From: Gracilibacillus suaedae
Lineage (GTDB): Bacteria; Bacillota; Bacilli; Bacillales; Amphibacillaceae
Reading direction: 5' to 3'
DNA: 64,000 nucleotides
Assembly (NCBI RefSeq): GCF_017599345.1
Contig: NZ_JAGFVL010000063.1
Span: 1 to 64,000, forward strand
The notes under the pieces: model-generated
The model's input: the letters and a program-made list of their open reading frames with translations, nothing else
What the model was told of the DNA's origin: nothing
Databases searched by the model: none
Shown here: positions 45,261-53,450 of the stretch, one piece after another
Layout: every line of letters begins with the position of its first letter
Numbering within the stretch: position 1 is the first letter of the stretch
Translations under genes and position numbers: made by a program

Positions 45261-46754
45261 GTGAGTTCAAAAGATAATCGTGAACAAAAGCTATTACTGT
45301 TTCTTTCAAAAAATCAAGATTACGTAAAATCAGAGAATTTAACAGAAATATTAAATGTTTCTCAAAAAACAGTATATCGTCTTATTAAAAAAATAAATGA
45401 TGATCATGAAGGAGGTTCATTAATTCTATCTGAAAAAGGGAGAGGGTATAAACTAGATTACGAAAAATTCATTAATTATCAAAAAATCAATAAGAAGTAC
45501 AAAGAGAATCAGTTTTCTCCTTCAGAGAGACGTAAACGAATTATGGAAGAATTATTATTGTATTCACCTAAACCTATCAATATATATCGCTTATTTAACA
45601 AATATTATGTAGGTGATTCAGTTATCTTTAATGATGAACAAGTAATGAGTGAAGAACTGAAAAAGTACAATTTAACTTTAGAACGAAAAAACAAAACGCT
45701 AGCAATACTAGGGGAAGAGTTTAATATTAGGAAGGCTATAAAGGACATTATTGAGATATTTAATATTATTGATATTGATGATTTAAAGAATAATAAAGAA
45801 CTTAATTTCAATAAGTACGACGTTTTGTTTATATTGGATCAATTAAGAAATATTGAGGAATATTTAGCTATTACCATTCCCTATCCATATAATGTAAACA
45901 TTTTCTCACACTTGTATATATTACTAAGTCGTTCAAGAAAAATTCCTGCTTGCAACTTTACTGATGAAATGGCTAAAGATGGAATAAAAAATATGGAAAA
46001 TGATCCCGTTTTGTATGGGGTTGCAAAAGTCATAGTCAATAATATTAAAAAATATCTAAACAGTGATTTACCAGATATTGAGATTTATTTTCTTTATCAA
46101 TACTTAGTTTCATCAAGGATGCAAGGATCTTTTGTACAAACAACCACTCTTTCATCCGAAGTTATTCAAGTGACGAAAGTATATATTGAAGAAATGAGTA
46201 TTAAATTAGGGATTGATATAGAAAAACAGTCTATATTTATTGATTTAGCCAACCATATTAAACCAATGCTTAATAGGTTAGAACATAAAATTCGAATTAG
46301 AAACAACTTATTAAGCGAAATTAAGACAACCTATGAAGAGATATTCGTGGATGTAACGAACGTATCTAAATTTGTAAGTGAAAAATTCAGCTTACCGACG
46401 ATTAATGACGATGAAAACGGTTTTATAACTCTGTATTTTGCTAAAATTATTGAAACGAGCCAATATCAACGGCCTATCAAAACACTTATCATGTGTACTA
46501 CTGGAATTGGAACCTCAGACCTTTTAAAAGTAAAAGTATCAAAAAAATTTCCTGAATTAGAGATCGTTGATGTAATGGCAACTCGTAATATGCAAATGAT
46601 TAAAGAGAAACACGCCGATGTTGAATTGATCTTAAGTACAGTTCATATGGAGGCTGAAGTGCCTATTCATTATTTATTGGTAAGTGCGTTATTTACAATG
46701 GAGGATCAAAAGAGACTTCAAAAAAAGATAGAGGAGATTTACCTTGAACGATAA
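45261..46754 (+). CDS. PRD-type PTS transcriptional regulator (HTH-PRD-EIIB)
   Basis: The 497-residue regulator has an N-terminal DeoR/Mga-like helix-turn-helix (about 15-60; ENLTEILNVSQKTVYRLIKK), PRD-like helical regions (about 190-395) and a C-terminal EIIB-like domain with a phospho-acceptor Cys in LIMCTTGIGTSDLL (about 410-420). Such proteins sense PTS phosphorylation and activate sugar operons. Homologues usually also carry a C-terminal EIIA domain, which here is a separate overlapping gene. The start is GTG 45261 after AGGAGG. It heads the PTS operon. Confidence 0.85.
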   Translation: MSSKDNREQKLLLFLSKNQDYVKSENLTEILNVSQKTVYRLIKKINDDHEGGSLILSEKGRGYKLDYEKFINYQKINKKYKENQFSPSERRKRIMEELLLYSPKPINIYRLFNKYYVGDSVIFNDEQVMSEELKKYNLTLERKNKTLAILGEEFNIRKAIKDIIEIFNIIDIDDLKNNKELNFNKYDVLFILDQLRNIEEYLAITIPYPYNVNIFSHLYILLSRSRKIPACNFTDEMAKDGIKNMENDPVLYGVAKVIVNNIKKYLNSDLPDIEIYFLYQYLVSSRMQGSFVQTTTLSSEVIQVTKVYIEEMSIKLGIDIEKQSIFIDLANHIKPMLNRLEHKIRIRNNLLSEIKTTYEEIFVDVTNVSKFVSEKFSLPTINDDENGFITLYFAKIIETSQYQRPIKTLIMCTTGIGTSDLLKVKVSKKFPELEIVDVMATRNMQMIKEKHADVELILSTVHMEAEVPIHYLLVSALFTMEDQKRLQKKIEEIYLER

Positions 46755-47181
46755 TTCATTCTATCAAGTTTACTTTAATTGTGAGTTAGAAACAAAGAAA
46801 GAAGTACACAATTTTATTTCTAACATTGTATGCCAAAATAACATTTCTATCAAAGAGGAAGTTGTCAATCAACTTATTAGAAGAGAAAAAGCAGGTAGTA
46901 CATTAATAGCTGAACACGTAATGTTACCTCATATCGAAAGCGATCATGTAAAGAATAGTCAAATTATATTCATTCGCTTAGCTAAGCCAATATTGACTTG
47001 GGATGATCATATAGAAGATATTCGCTTATTAATTGTTCTTTTATTGAAGAGAAGCGAAAGTGAGCATATAAAGAAAAAAATATCCCTATTTACTAGGACA
47101 TTAGCAGATGAAGAGTATTTAAACCGATTATTGAATAGTAAGGAAAAATATAATTTTGAACAAGAAATTATAAGAATATAA
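46744..47181 (+). CDS. PTS EIIA-like protein (mannitol/fructose type), split from regulator
   Basis: The 145-residue EIIA type-2 domain has the active-site His in VMLPHIESDHV and a conserved GSTLIAEHV stretch upstream. The gene starts at TTG 46744, preceded by GAGGAGAT, and overlaps the regulator's stop by 11 bases. This is the position the EIIA domain would take in a fused regulator. I infer that it acts with the PRD regulator as a phosphorylation-dependent partner rather than as the transport EIIA, since a second EIIA follows. Confidence 0.75.
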   Translation: MNDNSFYQVYFNCELETKKEVHNFISNIVCQNNISIKEEVVNQLIRREKAGSTLIAEHVMLPHIESDHVKNSQIIFIRLAKPILTWDDHIEDIRLLIVLLLKRSESEHIKKKISLFTRTLADEEYLNRLLNSKEKYNFEQEIIRI

Positions 47182-47273
47182 GAGTTGTTGTAAGTACTGT
47201 TGGAAACGCACACATGTGTATTGCACTAGAAAGGTATCAAATATCACAATTAAAAGCAGGAGGAGAGAAAAAG

Positions 47274-47726
47274 GTGGAAATAGATAATATAGTAGATTTA
47301 GAAACGATCAAAACCAATATGCATGCGAAAAATAAAGATGATGCATTAAAAGAATTAGCAGAATTATTATTACAAAATGAATACATTAGCGATGTTAATG
47401 GTTTCATGACAGACATTTATGCGAGAGAAGCAGAGGGCCAAACTGGTATCGGTAATTATATTGCTATTCCTCATGGAAAAAGTAGTTTTGTGAAAAAAAT
47501 AGGAGTAGCTATAGGGATTAATGAGGATGAAATCCCGTGGGAAACCTTGGATGGAAATGGAGTAAAAGGGGTCATCCTTTTTGCTGTTGGAAATGACAAT
47601 GATGGAGCACAAAATCATTTAAAATTATTATCATTATTTGCGAGAAAATTAGGAAATGATGAAGTAGTTGAAAACTTGTTACAGTCAAAAAATGCTGAAG
47701 ATGTAAAAGAAGCTTTCGGTCAATAA
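47274..47726 (+). CDS. PTS fructose-family EIIA component
   Basis: The 150-residue EIIA-Fru protein is phosphorylated by HPr on the His in GIGNYIAIPHGKS and passes phosphate to EIIB. The helix following (NHLKLLSLFARKL) and overall length fit the family. An upstream ATG at 47214 opens a longer frame, but CAGGAGGAG lies about 8 bases before GTG 47274, giving a natural N-terminus (MEIDNIVDLETI). EIIB and EIIC follow closely, forming a separate-subunit fructose-type PTS. Confidence 0.88.
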   Translation: MEIDNIVDLETIKTNMHAKNKDDALKELAELLLQNEYISDVNGFMTDIYAREAEGQTGIGNYIAIPHGKSSFVKKIGVAIGINEDEIPWETLDGNGVKGVILFAVGNDNDGAQNHLKLLSLFARKLGNDEVVENLLQSKNAEDVKEAFGQ

Positions 47727-47742
47727 AAAGGAGGAAATATTT

Positions 47743-48078
47743 ATGAATATAGTAGGAGTTGCTGCTTGTACTGTCGGAATCGCACACACATATATTGCTC
47801 AAGAAAAATTAGAAAATGCCGCAAAAAAAGCAGGTCATGAAATTGCCATAGAAACACAAGGAACAATAGGAACAGAAAATGAGTTAACTGCAGAACAGAT
47901 TGCTGAAGCTCATGTTGTTATTCTAGCAATCGATGTTAAAATCTCAAATCGAGAACGTTTTGAAGGAAAGCGGATTATTGAAGTTCCCACTGAAGTTGCT
48001 GTGAAATCACCGAATAAACTGATTGAAAAAGTAGAGAAAATTGTTGAACAGAGTTATCAAGAGAGGGAAAGCAAATGA
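47743..48078 (+). CDS. PTS fructose-family EIIB component
   Basis: The 111-residue EIIB-Fru protein has the phospho-Cys at residue 9 in VAACTVGIAHTYIAQEKLE, and GHEIAIETQG follows as usual. It takes phosphate from EIIA and phosphorylates the sugar carried by EIIC. A strong AAAGGAGGAAA precedes the ATG. Its stop overlaps the EIIC start by four bases (ATGA). Confidence 0.92.
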   Translation: MNIVGVAACTVGIAHTYIAQEKLENAAKKAGHEIAIETQGTIGTENELTAEQIAEAHVVILAIDVKISNRERFEGKRIIEVPTEVAVKSPNKLIEKVEKIVEQSYQERESK

Positions 48079-49175
48079 AAAAAATCAAAGAATTGAATCT
48101 TAAAGGTCATTTACTGACTGCGATTTCCTATTTGATTCCAATTGTGTGTGGAGCGGGTTTTTTAATAGCAATTGGGATGGGCTTTGGAGGTACTAGTCAA
48201 GATCAATTAATACAAGGTGAATTTTCCTTTTGGGATGCTTTAGCAACAATGGGGGGAGCGGGTTTAGGTTTACTACCCGTAGTCATTGCTACAGGTATCT
48301 CTTACTCCATCGCAGGAAAACCCGGGATAGCTCCAGGTTTTATCATTGGTCTAACAGCTAATGCAATTGGTGCTGGATTCATCGGTGGAATTTTAGGAGG
48401 ATTCTTATCGGGGTATCTTGCGGTTGCCATTTTGAAATATTTGAAAGTTCCTAAGTGGGCTAAAGGATTAATGCCAACTTTAATCATACCTTTTTTAACA
48501 TCCATCATTGGTGGGGTAATTATGGTTTACATTATTGGTTCGCCAATTGCTGCTTTTACTTCGTTATTAACCAATGCATTAAACAGCTTAGGCTCTTCTT
48601 CATTATTAGTATTTGGTGGAGTGGTAGGTTTATTGAGTGGAGTTGATTTCGGTGGTCCAATTAATAAAACTGTGTTTGCCTTTGTTTTGACCATGCAAGC
48701 AGAAGGTATTAATGGACCAATTACAGCATTACAATTAGTCAATACAGCAACACCAATTGGCTTTGGATTAGCTTATTTTATAGCAAAATTGTTTAGAAAA
48801 AATATTTATACAACATTAGAAACGGAAACATTGAAATCAGCAGTTCCAATGGGTGTTATTAATATTGTTGAAGGTGTCATTCCAATTGTGATGAATGATA
48901 TTATTCGCTGTGTGATTGCAACAGCTGTAGGTGGTGCGGCAGGTGGTGCTGTATCGATGTTGTTAGGAGCAGATGCAACCGTACCATTTGGTGGAGTATT
49001 GATGTTACCAACTATGACGAATCCGTGGACAGGAGTTGTAGCACTACTAGTAAATATTCTTGTAACGGGATTGACCTTGGCTTTAATTAAGAAAAATAAG
49101 ACTCAAGAGGAAATGTCGACGCAAACAGAAACTGAGGAAGACGATATTGATTTAGATGATATTAAAGTCTATTAA
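48075..49175 (+). CDS. PTS fructose-family EIIC permease
   Basis: The 366-residue integral membrane permease has about nine to ten hydrophobic segments and the fructose EIIC features: LTAISYLIPIVCGAGFLIAI at the start, KPGIAPGFIIG, GGVVGLLSGVDFGGPINKTVFAF (as region 185-210) and an acidic C-terminal tail. It starts inside the EIIB stop. It transports and phosphorylates a hexose or ketohexose; the epimerase downstream points to allulose or a related ketose rather than plain fructose. Confidence 0.9.
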   Translation: MKKIKELNLKGHLLTAISYLIPIVCGAGFLIAIGMGFGGTSQDQLIQGEFSFWDALATMGGAGLGLLPVVIATGISYSIAGKPGIAPGFIIGLTANAIGAGFIGGILGGFLSGYLAVAILKYLKVPKWAKGLMPTLIIPFLTSIIGGVIMVYIIGSPIAAFTSLLTNALNSLGSSSLLVFGGVVGLLSGVDFGGPINKTVFAFVLTMQAEGINGPITALQLVNTATPIGFGLAYFIAKLFRKNIYTTLETETLKSAVPMGVINIVEGVIPIVMNDIIRCVIATAVGGAAGGAVSMLLGADATVPFGGVLMLPTMTNPWTGVVALLVNILVTGLTLALIKKNKTQEEMSTQTETEEDDIDLDDIKVY

Positions 49176-49401
49176 TTATAAATATGAGTGTATTTAACTG
49201 AATTTTTTGTTGCAGTAAAAATTGAAGATATTGAAAGATAACAAACTTAAATAAAATTAAAAATTCTGATTAAGTTTAATAGTCGCCTATATTGCTATTG
49301 GGTTAGCTCTATCTTGTTTCGTTTCGGGGCCATTAGCAGTAAAAAATCAAATTGCATAGAAAATTGTTAAATATAATGAATAAAAGGAGAATAAATAGAA
49401 T

Positions 49402-50091
49402 ATGAGAAAAGTAGAATTTTCACCTTCACTGATGACAATGGATTTAGATAAATTTAAGGAACAAATTACTTTTTTAAACAGTCATGTAGATTCTTATCAT
49501 ATTGATATTATGGACGGGCATTATGTTCCAAATATAACCTTATCTCCTTGGTTTATCGAAGAAGTACGAAAAATAAGTGATTTACCTTTATCTGGTCATC
49601 TTATGGTAACTGATCCTAGCTTCTGGGTTCAACAATTAATTGATGTGAAGTGCGATTGGATTTGTATGCATGCAGAAGTACTTGATGGTTTGGCTTTTCG
49701 ATTGATTGATCAGATACATGATGCGGGATTAAAAGCAGGAGTAGTATTAAATCCTGAAACCTCAATTGAAGCGATTTTTCCTTATATTGAATTAGTAGAT
49801 AAAATTACGATTATGACAATTGATCCAGGCTTTGCCGGACAACGATTTATTGAAAGTACACTAGATAAAATTGTAGTTTTAAGAGAATTACGAGAAGAAA
49901 AGGGTTATCACTACGTCATTGAGATGGATGGATCTTCCAATCGAAAAACATTTAAGAGAATTGATGCAGCAGGTCCTGATATTTATATCGTTGGTCGAAG
50001 CGGATTATTTGGGTTAGATGAAGATATCAAAAAATCGTGGGAAATCATGAGTAATGATTACGAAGAAATGACTGGAAAAGTAATATTATAA
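49402..50091 (+). CDS. alsE: D-allulose-6-phosphate 3-epimerase-like protein
   Basis: The TIM-barrel enzyme of the ribulose-phosphate-3-epimerase family has 229 residues. Sequence detail follows E. coli AlsE more than Rpe: FSPSLMTMDLDKFKEQI, SYHIDIMDGHYVPNITLSP, HLMVTDP, LNPETSIEAI, KITIMTIDPGFAGQRFIE and IEMDGSSN. Metal ligands are the His and Asp of HIDIMD, the later His in GHLMV and Asp in MDGS. It would convert allulose-6-phosphate to fructose-6-phosphate. It lies in the PTS operon after a 226-base gap. A chromosomal Rpe elsewhere would support this special role. Confidence 0.8.
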   Translation: MRKVEFSPSLMTMDLDKFKEQITFLNSHVDSYHIDIMDGHYVPNITLSPWFIEEVRKISDLPLSGHLMVTDPSFWVQQLIDVKCDWICMHAEVLDGLAFRLIDQIHDAGLKAGVVLNPETSIEAIFPYIELVDKITIMTIDPGFAGQRFIESTLDKIVVLRELREEKGYHYVIEMDGSSNRKTFKRIDAAGPDIYIVGRSGLFGLDEDIKKSWEIMSNDYEEMTGKVIL

Positions 50092-50166
50092 AAATGAAAT
50101 CATGGTGGTACAAGAACAATAAAAATTTGGTAGCAAATACCTTAGTATATGGAGGTAATGATATAA

Positions 50167-50877
50167 ATGCGAATTGATTCAACGTCTTCAGCAATTTTTT
50201 TCGATTTAGATGATACGTTATATGATTTAATGGCACCATTTGCAAGCGCACTGCAAAAAGAACTGCCTCATATATCACAAACACTGGGCAATGAAATTGA
50301 TTCATTCTTTTCAGCCACTCGACAATATATTGATGGTTTGTGGAAAGAATATCTTAAAGGAGAAAAAACACTTCAAGAAATTAGAATCGAGAGATACCAG
50401 CTTGCTGCCAGGGACTTTAACTTAATAATATCAACGGATGAAGGCAAGCGACTGCAAGAACAATATGAGGCAGAACAAGCTAAAATTTCACTCCCACCTG
50501 ATGTTGAAGCTCTTTTGCGTGAATTGAATGACAAGGACGTGTGCATTGGAATAATTACTAATGGAACAACTGAAGGGCAGACGAACAAAATAAAGACGTT
50601 GGAGTTAGATCAATATTTCTCCGATAACCATATTTTTATATCCAATGAAATAGGTCTCGCTAAACCGCAACCTGAAATTTTCCATTTTGTACATGAGCGC
50701 TGTCAACTAGAGAATTATAGGTGCTATTATATAGGCGACTCATGGAATCTAGATGTGGAAGGTGCTCTTCATACTAATTGGTATCCGATATGGTTCAACC
50801 ACCGCCATCGAGATCCACAACGTCATACAGAAGGTTACTTAGAAATTACTAATCTTAGGCAATTAGATATTGTTTAA
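50167..50877 (+). CDS. HAD-family hydrolase (YjjG-like phosphatase)
   Basis: The 236-residue HAD phosphatase shows motif [12 protein letters not shown], motif II ITNGTTEGQ, motif III Lys in GLAKPQPEIF and motif IV GDSWNLDVEGA. An alpha-helical C1 cap lies about residues 20-100. It likely dephosphorylates a sugar phosphate or nucleotide. Its place as last gene of the PTS operon suggests detoxification of a phosphosugar made by the pathway, an inference. GGAGGTAATG lies before ATG 50167. Confidence 0.85.
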   Translation: MRIDSTSSAIFFDLDDTLYDLMAPFASALQKELPHISQTLGNEIDSFFSATRQYIDGLWKEYLKGEKTLQEIRIERYQLAARDFNLIISTDEGKRLQEQYEAEQAKISLPPDVEALLRELNDKDVCIGIITNGTTEGQTNKIKTLELDQYFSDNHIFISNEIGLAKPQPEIFHFVHERCQLENYRCYYIGDSWNLDVEGALHTNWYPIWFNHRHRDPQRHTEGYLEITNLRQLDIV

Positions 50878-50960
50878 CATGGTACTATTTGTATCTTGAA
50901 TCCTGTTTAATATTCCAGTTGTTATGCTAGTTGTTTAAATGGATTAGTATTCGCTACCTT

Positions 50961-50999
50961 AATAAACGGGGTTTTAAAAATTAAAAATCCCGTTTATTT
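50961..50999 (+). terminator. Terminator of the PTS operon
   Basis: AATAAACGGG with GTTTT pairs with AAAAATCCCGTTTATT, giving a long stem (one bulge) followed by T residues. Confidence 0.75.
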
Positions 51000-51024
51000 C
51001 TTGTCAAAGAAAGTATAAACAGAC

Positions 51025-51150
51025 AGATGTATAGCTCCAAGCGCCATAAACTTGGCGAATTCCCTAAGCGTGCTACGATAAGTCATAATCGGTTCGCTTT
51101 TTTCAGTGATTCCTTTATCTCAGTTGCTACAGTCCAGACACTACGTTTTA
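51025..51150 (+). repeat. Dispersed repeat family C, copy 2
   Basis: The same element as 16355-16470, here more complete (CTCCAAGCGCC ... CTTGGCGAATTCCCTAAGCGTGC ... CAGTTGCTACAGTC). CCAAG/CTTGG forms a small hairpin. It lies between the PTS terminator and ysdB. Confidence 0.6.
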
Positions 51151-51240
51151 AGAGGGCACTTTGCGCTTTTCATATCTTAGAGGGGTTATAGTTTCTCAAT
51201 TTCGCTTTTCATGCTACCTAATGCTTTGAGACCAACCTTG

Positions 51241-51627
51241 TTATGATTTAAAATGTAGTTTGTTAATAGGATATTTCCAATCAATGTTAGCGTGAGGATA
51301 TCGAATCAGTATCTCTTCCTCTAAGAAATAGAGATCCTTGCGCTCAAATCCTTTCAATTTCTCTGGATTTCTCGTGTGCATCACGATGTTAATCACTTCA
51401 AAGGCATCTTCTGTTGTGCCTAAATACTTTTCCCCTTCAAATAAAAAGCCTTTGTACGTAATAAAAAAGTTTTTCTTAATATTATCATTGTAATCAAGAA
51501 AATAGAATTCATTTTTTTCCTGCGCAACTTCCAGTTTCCTCTTTGGATTAACGATATATTTATAGGCAGTATATATTAATACAATCATAGCAATTACTAC
51601 TAAAAAACGAAAAAGAATAACGATCAC
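51241..51627 (-). CDS. ysdB: YsdB, sigma-W pathway membrane protein
   Basis: The 128-residue protein has a single N-terminal membrane segment (IVILFRFLVVIAMIVLIYTA) and a cytoplasmic domain with IVNPKRKLE, FFITYKGFLFEGEKYLG and the C-terminal IRYPHANIDWKYP, closely like B. subtilis YsdB. That protein is linked to the sigma-W response; its exact role is unclear. AGGAG is 9 bases before GTG 51627 and 3 before ATG 51633; GTG is preferred. A sigma-W-like promoter lies upstream. Confidence 0.85.
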   Translation of the reverse strand: MIVILFRFLVVIAMIVLIYTAYKYIVNPKRKLEVAQEKNEFYFLDYNDNIKKNFFITYKGFLFEGEKYLGTTEDAFEVINIVMHTRNPEKLKGFERKDLYFLEEEILIRYPHANIDWKYPINKLHFKS

Positions 51628-51666
51628 GAACATCAACTCCTAAAATACAAGACTTCTAAATAGGCT

Positions 51667-51693
51667 TACGAATTTATCGATGCTTTGGTTTCA
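51667..51693 (-). promoter_or_regulatory. Sigma-W-like promoter of ysdB
   Basis: On the minus strand TGAAAC (51688-51693) and CGTA (51667-51670) are 17 bases apart, about 40 bases upstream of ysdB. This agrees with sigma-W control of ysdB in B. subtilis. A divergent TGC-TATAAT extended -10 (51714-51719) for the dUTPase gene lies just beyond. Confidence 0.6.
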
Positions 51694-51754
51694 AAAAAAT
51701 AAACCAAACATGCTATAATATGAGAATAAATCCAAAAACTAGAGGGAGAACTAT

Positions 51755-52240
51755 ATGAATTGGCAAACACTTTTTGATATGCAGCGAGAATTAGATAACT
51801 ATATTTTAGCACAACATGATTTGAAAAACGAAAATGTTTTTGATAAAAAGGTATTAGCGCTCTTGGTAGAAGTTGGCGAATTAGCAAATGAAACAAGGTG
51901 CTTCAAGTATTGGAGTGTAAAGCCAGCTAGTGAGAAGGCTGTTATCGCCGAGGAATATGTGGATGGCATTCACTTCATCTTATCATTAGGATTGGAATTA
52001 GGAGTAGATCAATATGAGTCAAGTAATCAAGCTAGTGATGAAGATTTGACATCCTTGTTTCATCACGTTTTCCGTTCCATTTCTGTGTTAAAGGGAGAAC
52101 AGTCGGTTGAAGCGTATAGAGCTGTCTTTGATACATATTTAATTTTAGGCGAAAAATTAGGCTTTTCTGCAAATGATATAAAAAAAGCTTATGTGGATAA
52201 AAATAAAATTAACTTTGAAAGACAAAATCAAGGTTATTAA
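51755..52240 (+). CDS. dUTP diphosphatase (all-alpha, MazG-like type)
   Basis: The 161-residue all-alpha dUTPase hydrolyses dUTP to dUMP, limiting uracil in DNA. The metal-binding helices are visible as LLVEVGELANETRCFKYW (ExxE) and EEYVDGIHFILSLGLELG (ExxD). It belongs to the dimeric dUTPase/MazG superfamily, not the trimeric beta type. AGAGGGAGAA precedes the ATG. ysdC follows after 18 bases. Confidence 0.87.
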   Translation: MNWQTLFDMQRELDNYILAQHDLKNENVFDKKVLALLVEVGELANETRCFKYWSVKPASEKAVIAEEYVDGIHFILSLGLELGVDQYESSNQASDEDLTSLFHHVFRSISVLKGEQSVEAYRAVFDTYLILGEKLGFSANDIKKAYVDKNKINFERQNQGY

Positions 52241-52258
52241 TTTCTAGGAGGAAATTTT

Positions 52259-53341
52259 ATGTCAAACTATGAGCAATTAACGATGTTAAAAGAACTAACA
52301 GATGCACGGGCTATTCCAGGAGATGAAAGAGAAGCACGTGAAGTCATGAAGAAATGGATTTCACCATATGCTGATAAAGTCTATACCGATCATCTTGGAA
52401 GTTTAATCGCCGAAAAGAATGGGGACGAAAACGGTCCAAAAATAATGGTAGCTGGCCATTTGGATGAAGTTGGTTTTATGGTAACACGGATTGATGATAA
52501 AGGTTTTGTCTATTTTCAAACAGTTGGTGGCTGGTGGAGTCAAGTGATGCTGGCTCAACGTGTCACTATTCTAACTAAAAGTGGAGATGTTACAGGGGTA
52601 ATTGGTTCAAAACCTCCTCATATCCTTTCAGCGGAAGCTCGCAAGAAACCAGTGGATATTAAAGATATGTTTATTGACATTGGTGCATCAAGTAAAGAAG
52701 AAGCAGCTGAATTTGGTGTTAAACCTGGCGATTCTGTTGTTCCATACTTCGAATTTACTCCATTGAAAAACGAAAAATTATTACTTGCCAAAGCATGGGA
52801 CAATCGTATTGGTTGTGCAATTGCGATCGAAGTATTACGAAGATTAAAAGGAGAAGATCACCCTAACCGTGTTTATAGTGTTGCAACCGTACAGGAAGAA
52901 GTCGGATTACGAGGCGCAAAAACCTCTGCATATACAATTGAACCTGACATTGGTTTTGCAGTTGATGTTGGTATTGCAGGAGATACACCAGGCGTTTCAG
53001 ATAAAGACGCAGATAGTAAAATAGGTGATGGCCCGCAAATAATTCTGTACGATGCCTCTATGGTATCTCATAAAGGATTAAGAGATTTTGTTGTTGAGAC
53101 AGCAGATCAGCAGCAAATTCCATATCAATATGGCCATTTGGCTGGTGGAGGAACTGATTCTGGTTCGATTCACTTAACTGCAAATGGGGTACCGGCTTTA
53201 TCGATAACCATTGCTACAAGATATATACACACACATGCTGCAATTTTGCATCAAAATGATTTCGAAAATGCTGTACAATTAATTGTCGAAGTTATTAAAA
53301 ATTTAGATCAAGATACGGTAGATAATATTACTTTTTCTTAA
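52259..53341 (+). CDS. ysdC: M42-family metallopeptidase YsdC
   Basis: The 360-residue di-metal aminopeptidase (glutamyl aminopeptidase/deblocking type) shows the metal ligands in [35 protein letters not shown] and the C-terminal THAAILH, with the PDZ-like insertion between. It trims N-terminal residues from peptides in the cytoplasm; M42 enzymes form large tetrahedral assemblies. TAGGAGGAAA precedes the ATG. It is followed by a strong terminator. Confidence 0.93.
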   Translation: MSNYEQLTMLKELTDARAIPGDEREAREVMKKWISPYADKVYTDHLGSLIAEKNGDENGPKIMVAGHLDEVGFMVTRIDDKGFVYFQTVGGWWSQVMLAQRVTILTKSGDVTGVIGSKPPHILSAEARKKPVDIKDMFIDIGASSKEEAAEFGVKPGDSVVPYFEFTPLKNEKLLLAKAWDNRIGCAIAIEVLRRLKGEDHPNRVYSVATVQEEVGLRGAKTSAYTIEPDIGFAVDVGIAGDTPGVSDKDADSKIGDGPQIILYDASMVSHKGLRDFVVETADQQQIPYQYGHLAGGGTDSGSIHLTANGVPALSITIATRYIHTHAAILHQNDFENAVQLIVEVIKNLDQDTVDNITFS

Positions 53342-53369
53342 TTGTGATCAATCAAAATTGATATACGAC

Positions 53370-53405
53370 AAGCACGAACATCAATTTTGATGTTCGTGCT
53401 TTACT
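53370..53405 (+). terminator. Terminator after ysdC
   Basis: AAGCACGAACATCAA and TTGATGTTCGTGCTT form a long perfect stem followed by TACTTT, between the convergent ysdC and transglycosylase genes. Confidence 0.85.
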
Positions 53406-53450
53406 TTAGAGTTATCAGTAAGTTATTTATGTTTTGTTTACTCATTCTAG

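Noticed and set aside
49260-49363. Possible gene remnant reading AIGLALSCFVSGPLAVKNQIA before alsE
   Set aside because: A short hydrophobic frame without start; too little sequence to name a family or prove a pseudogene.
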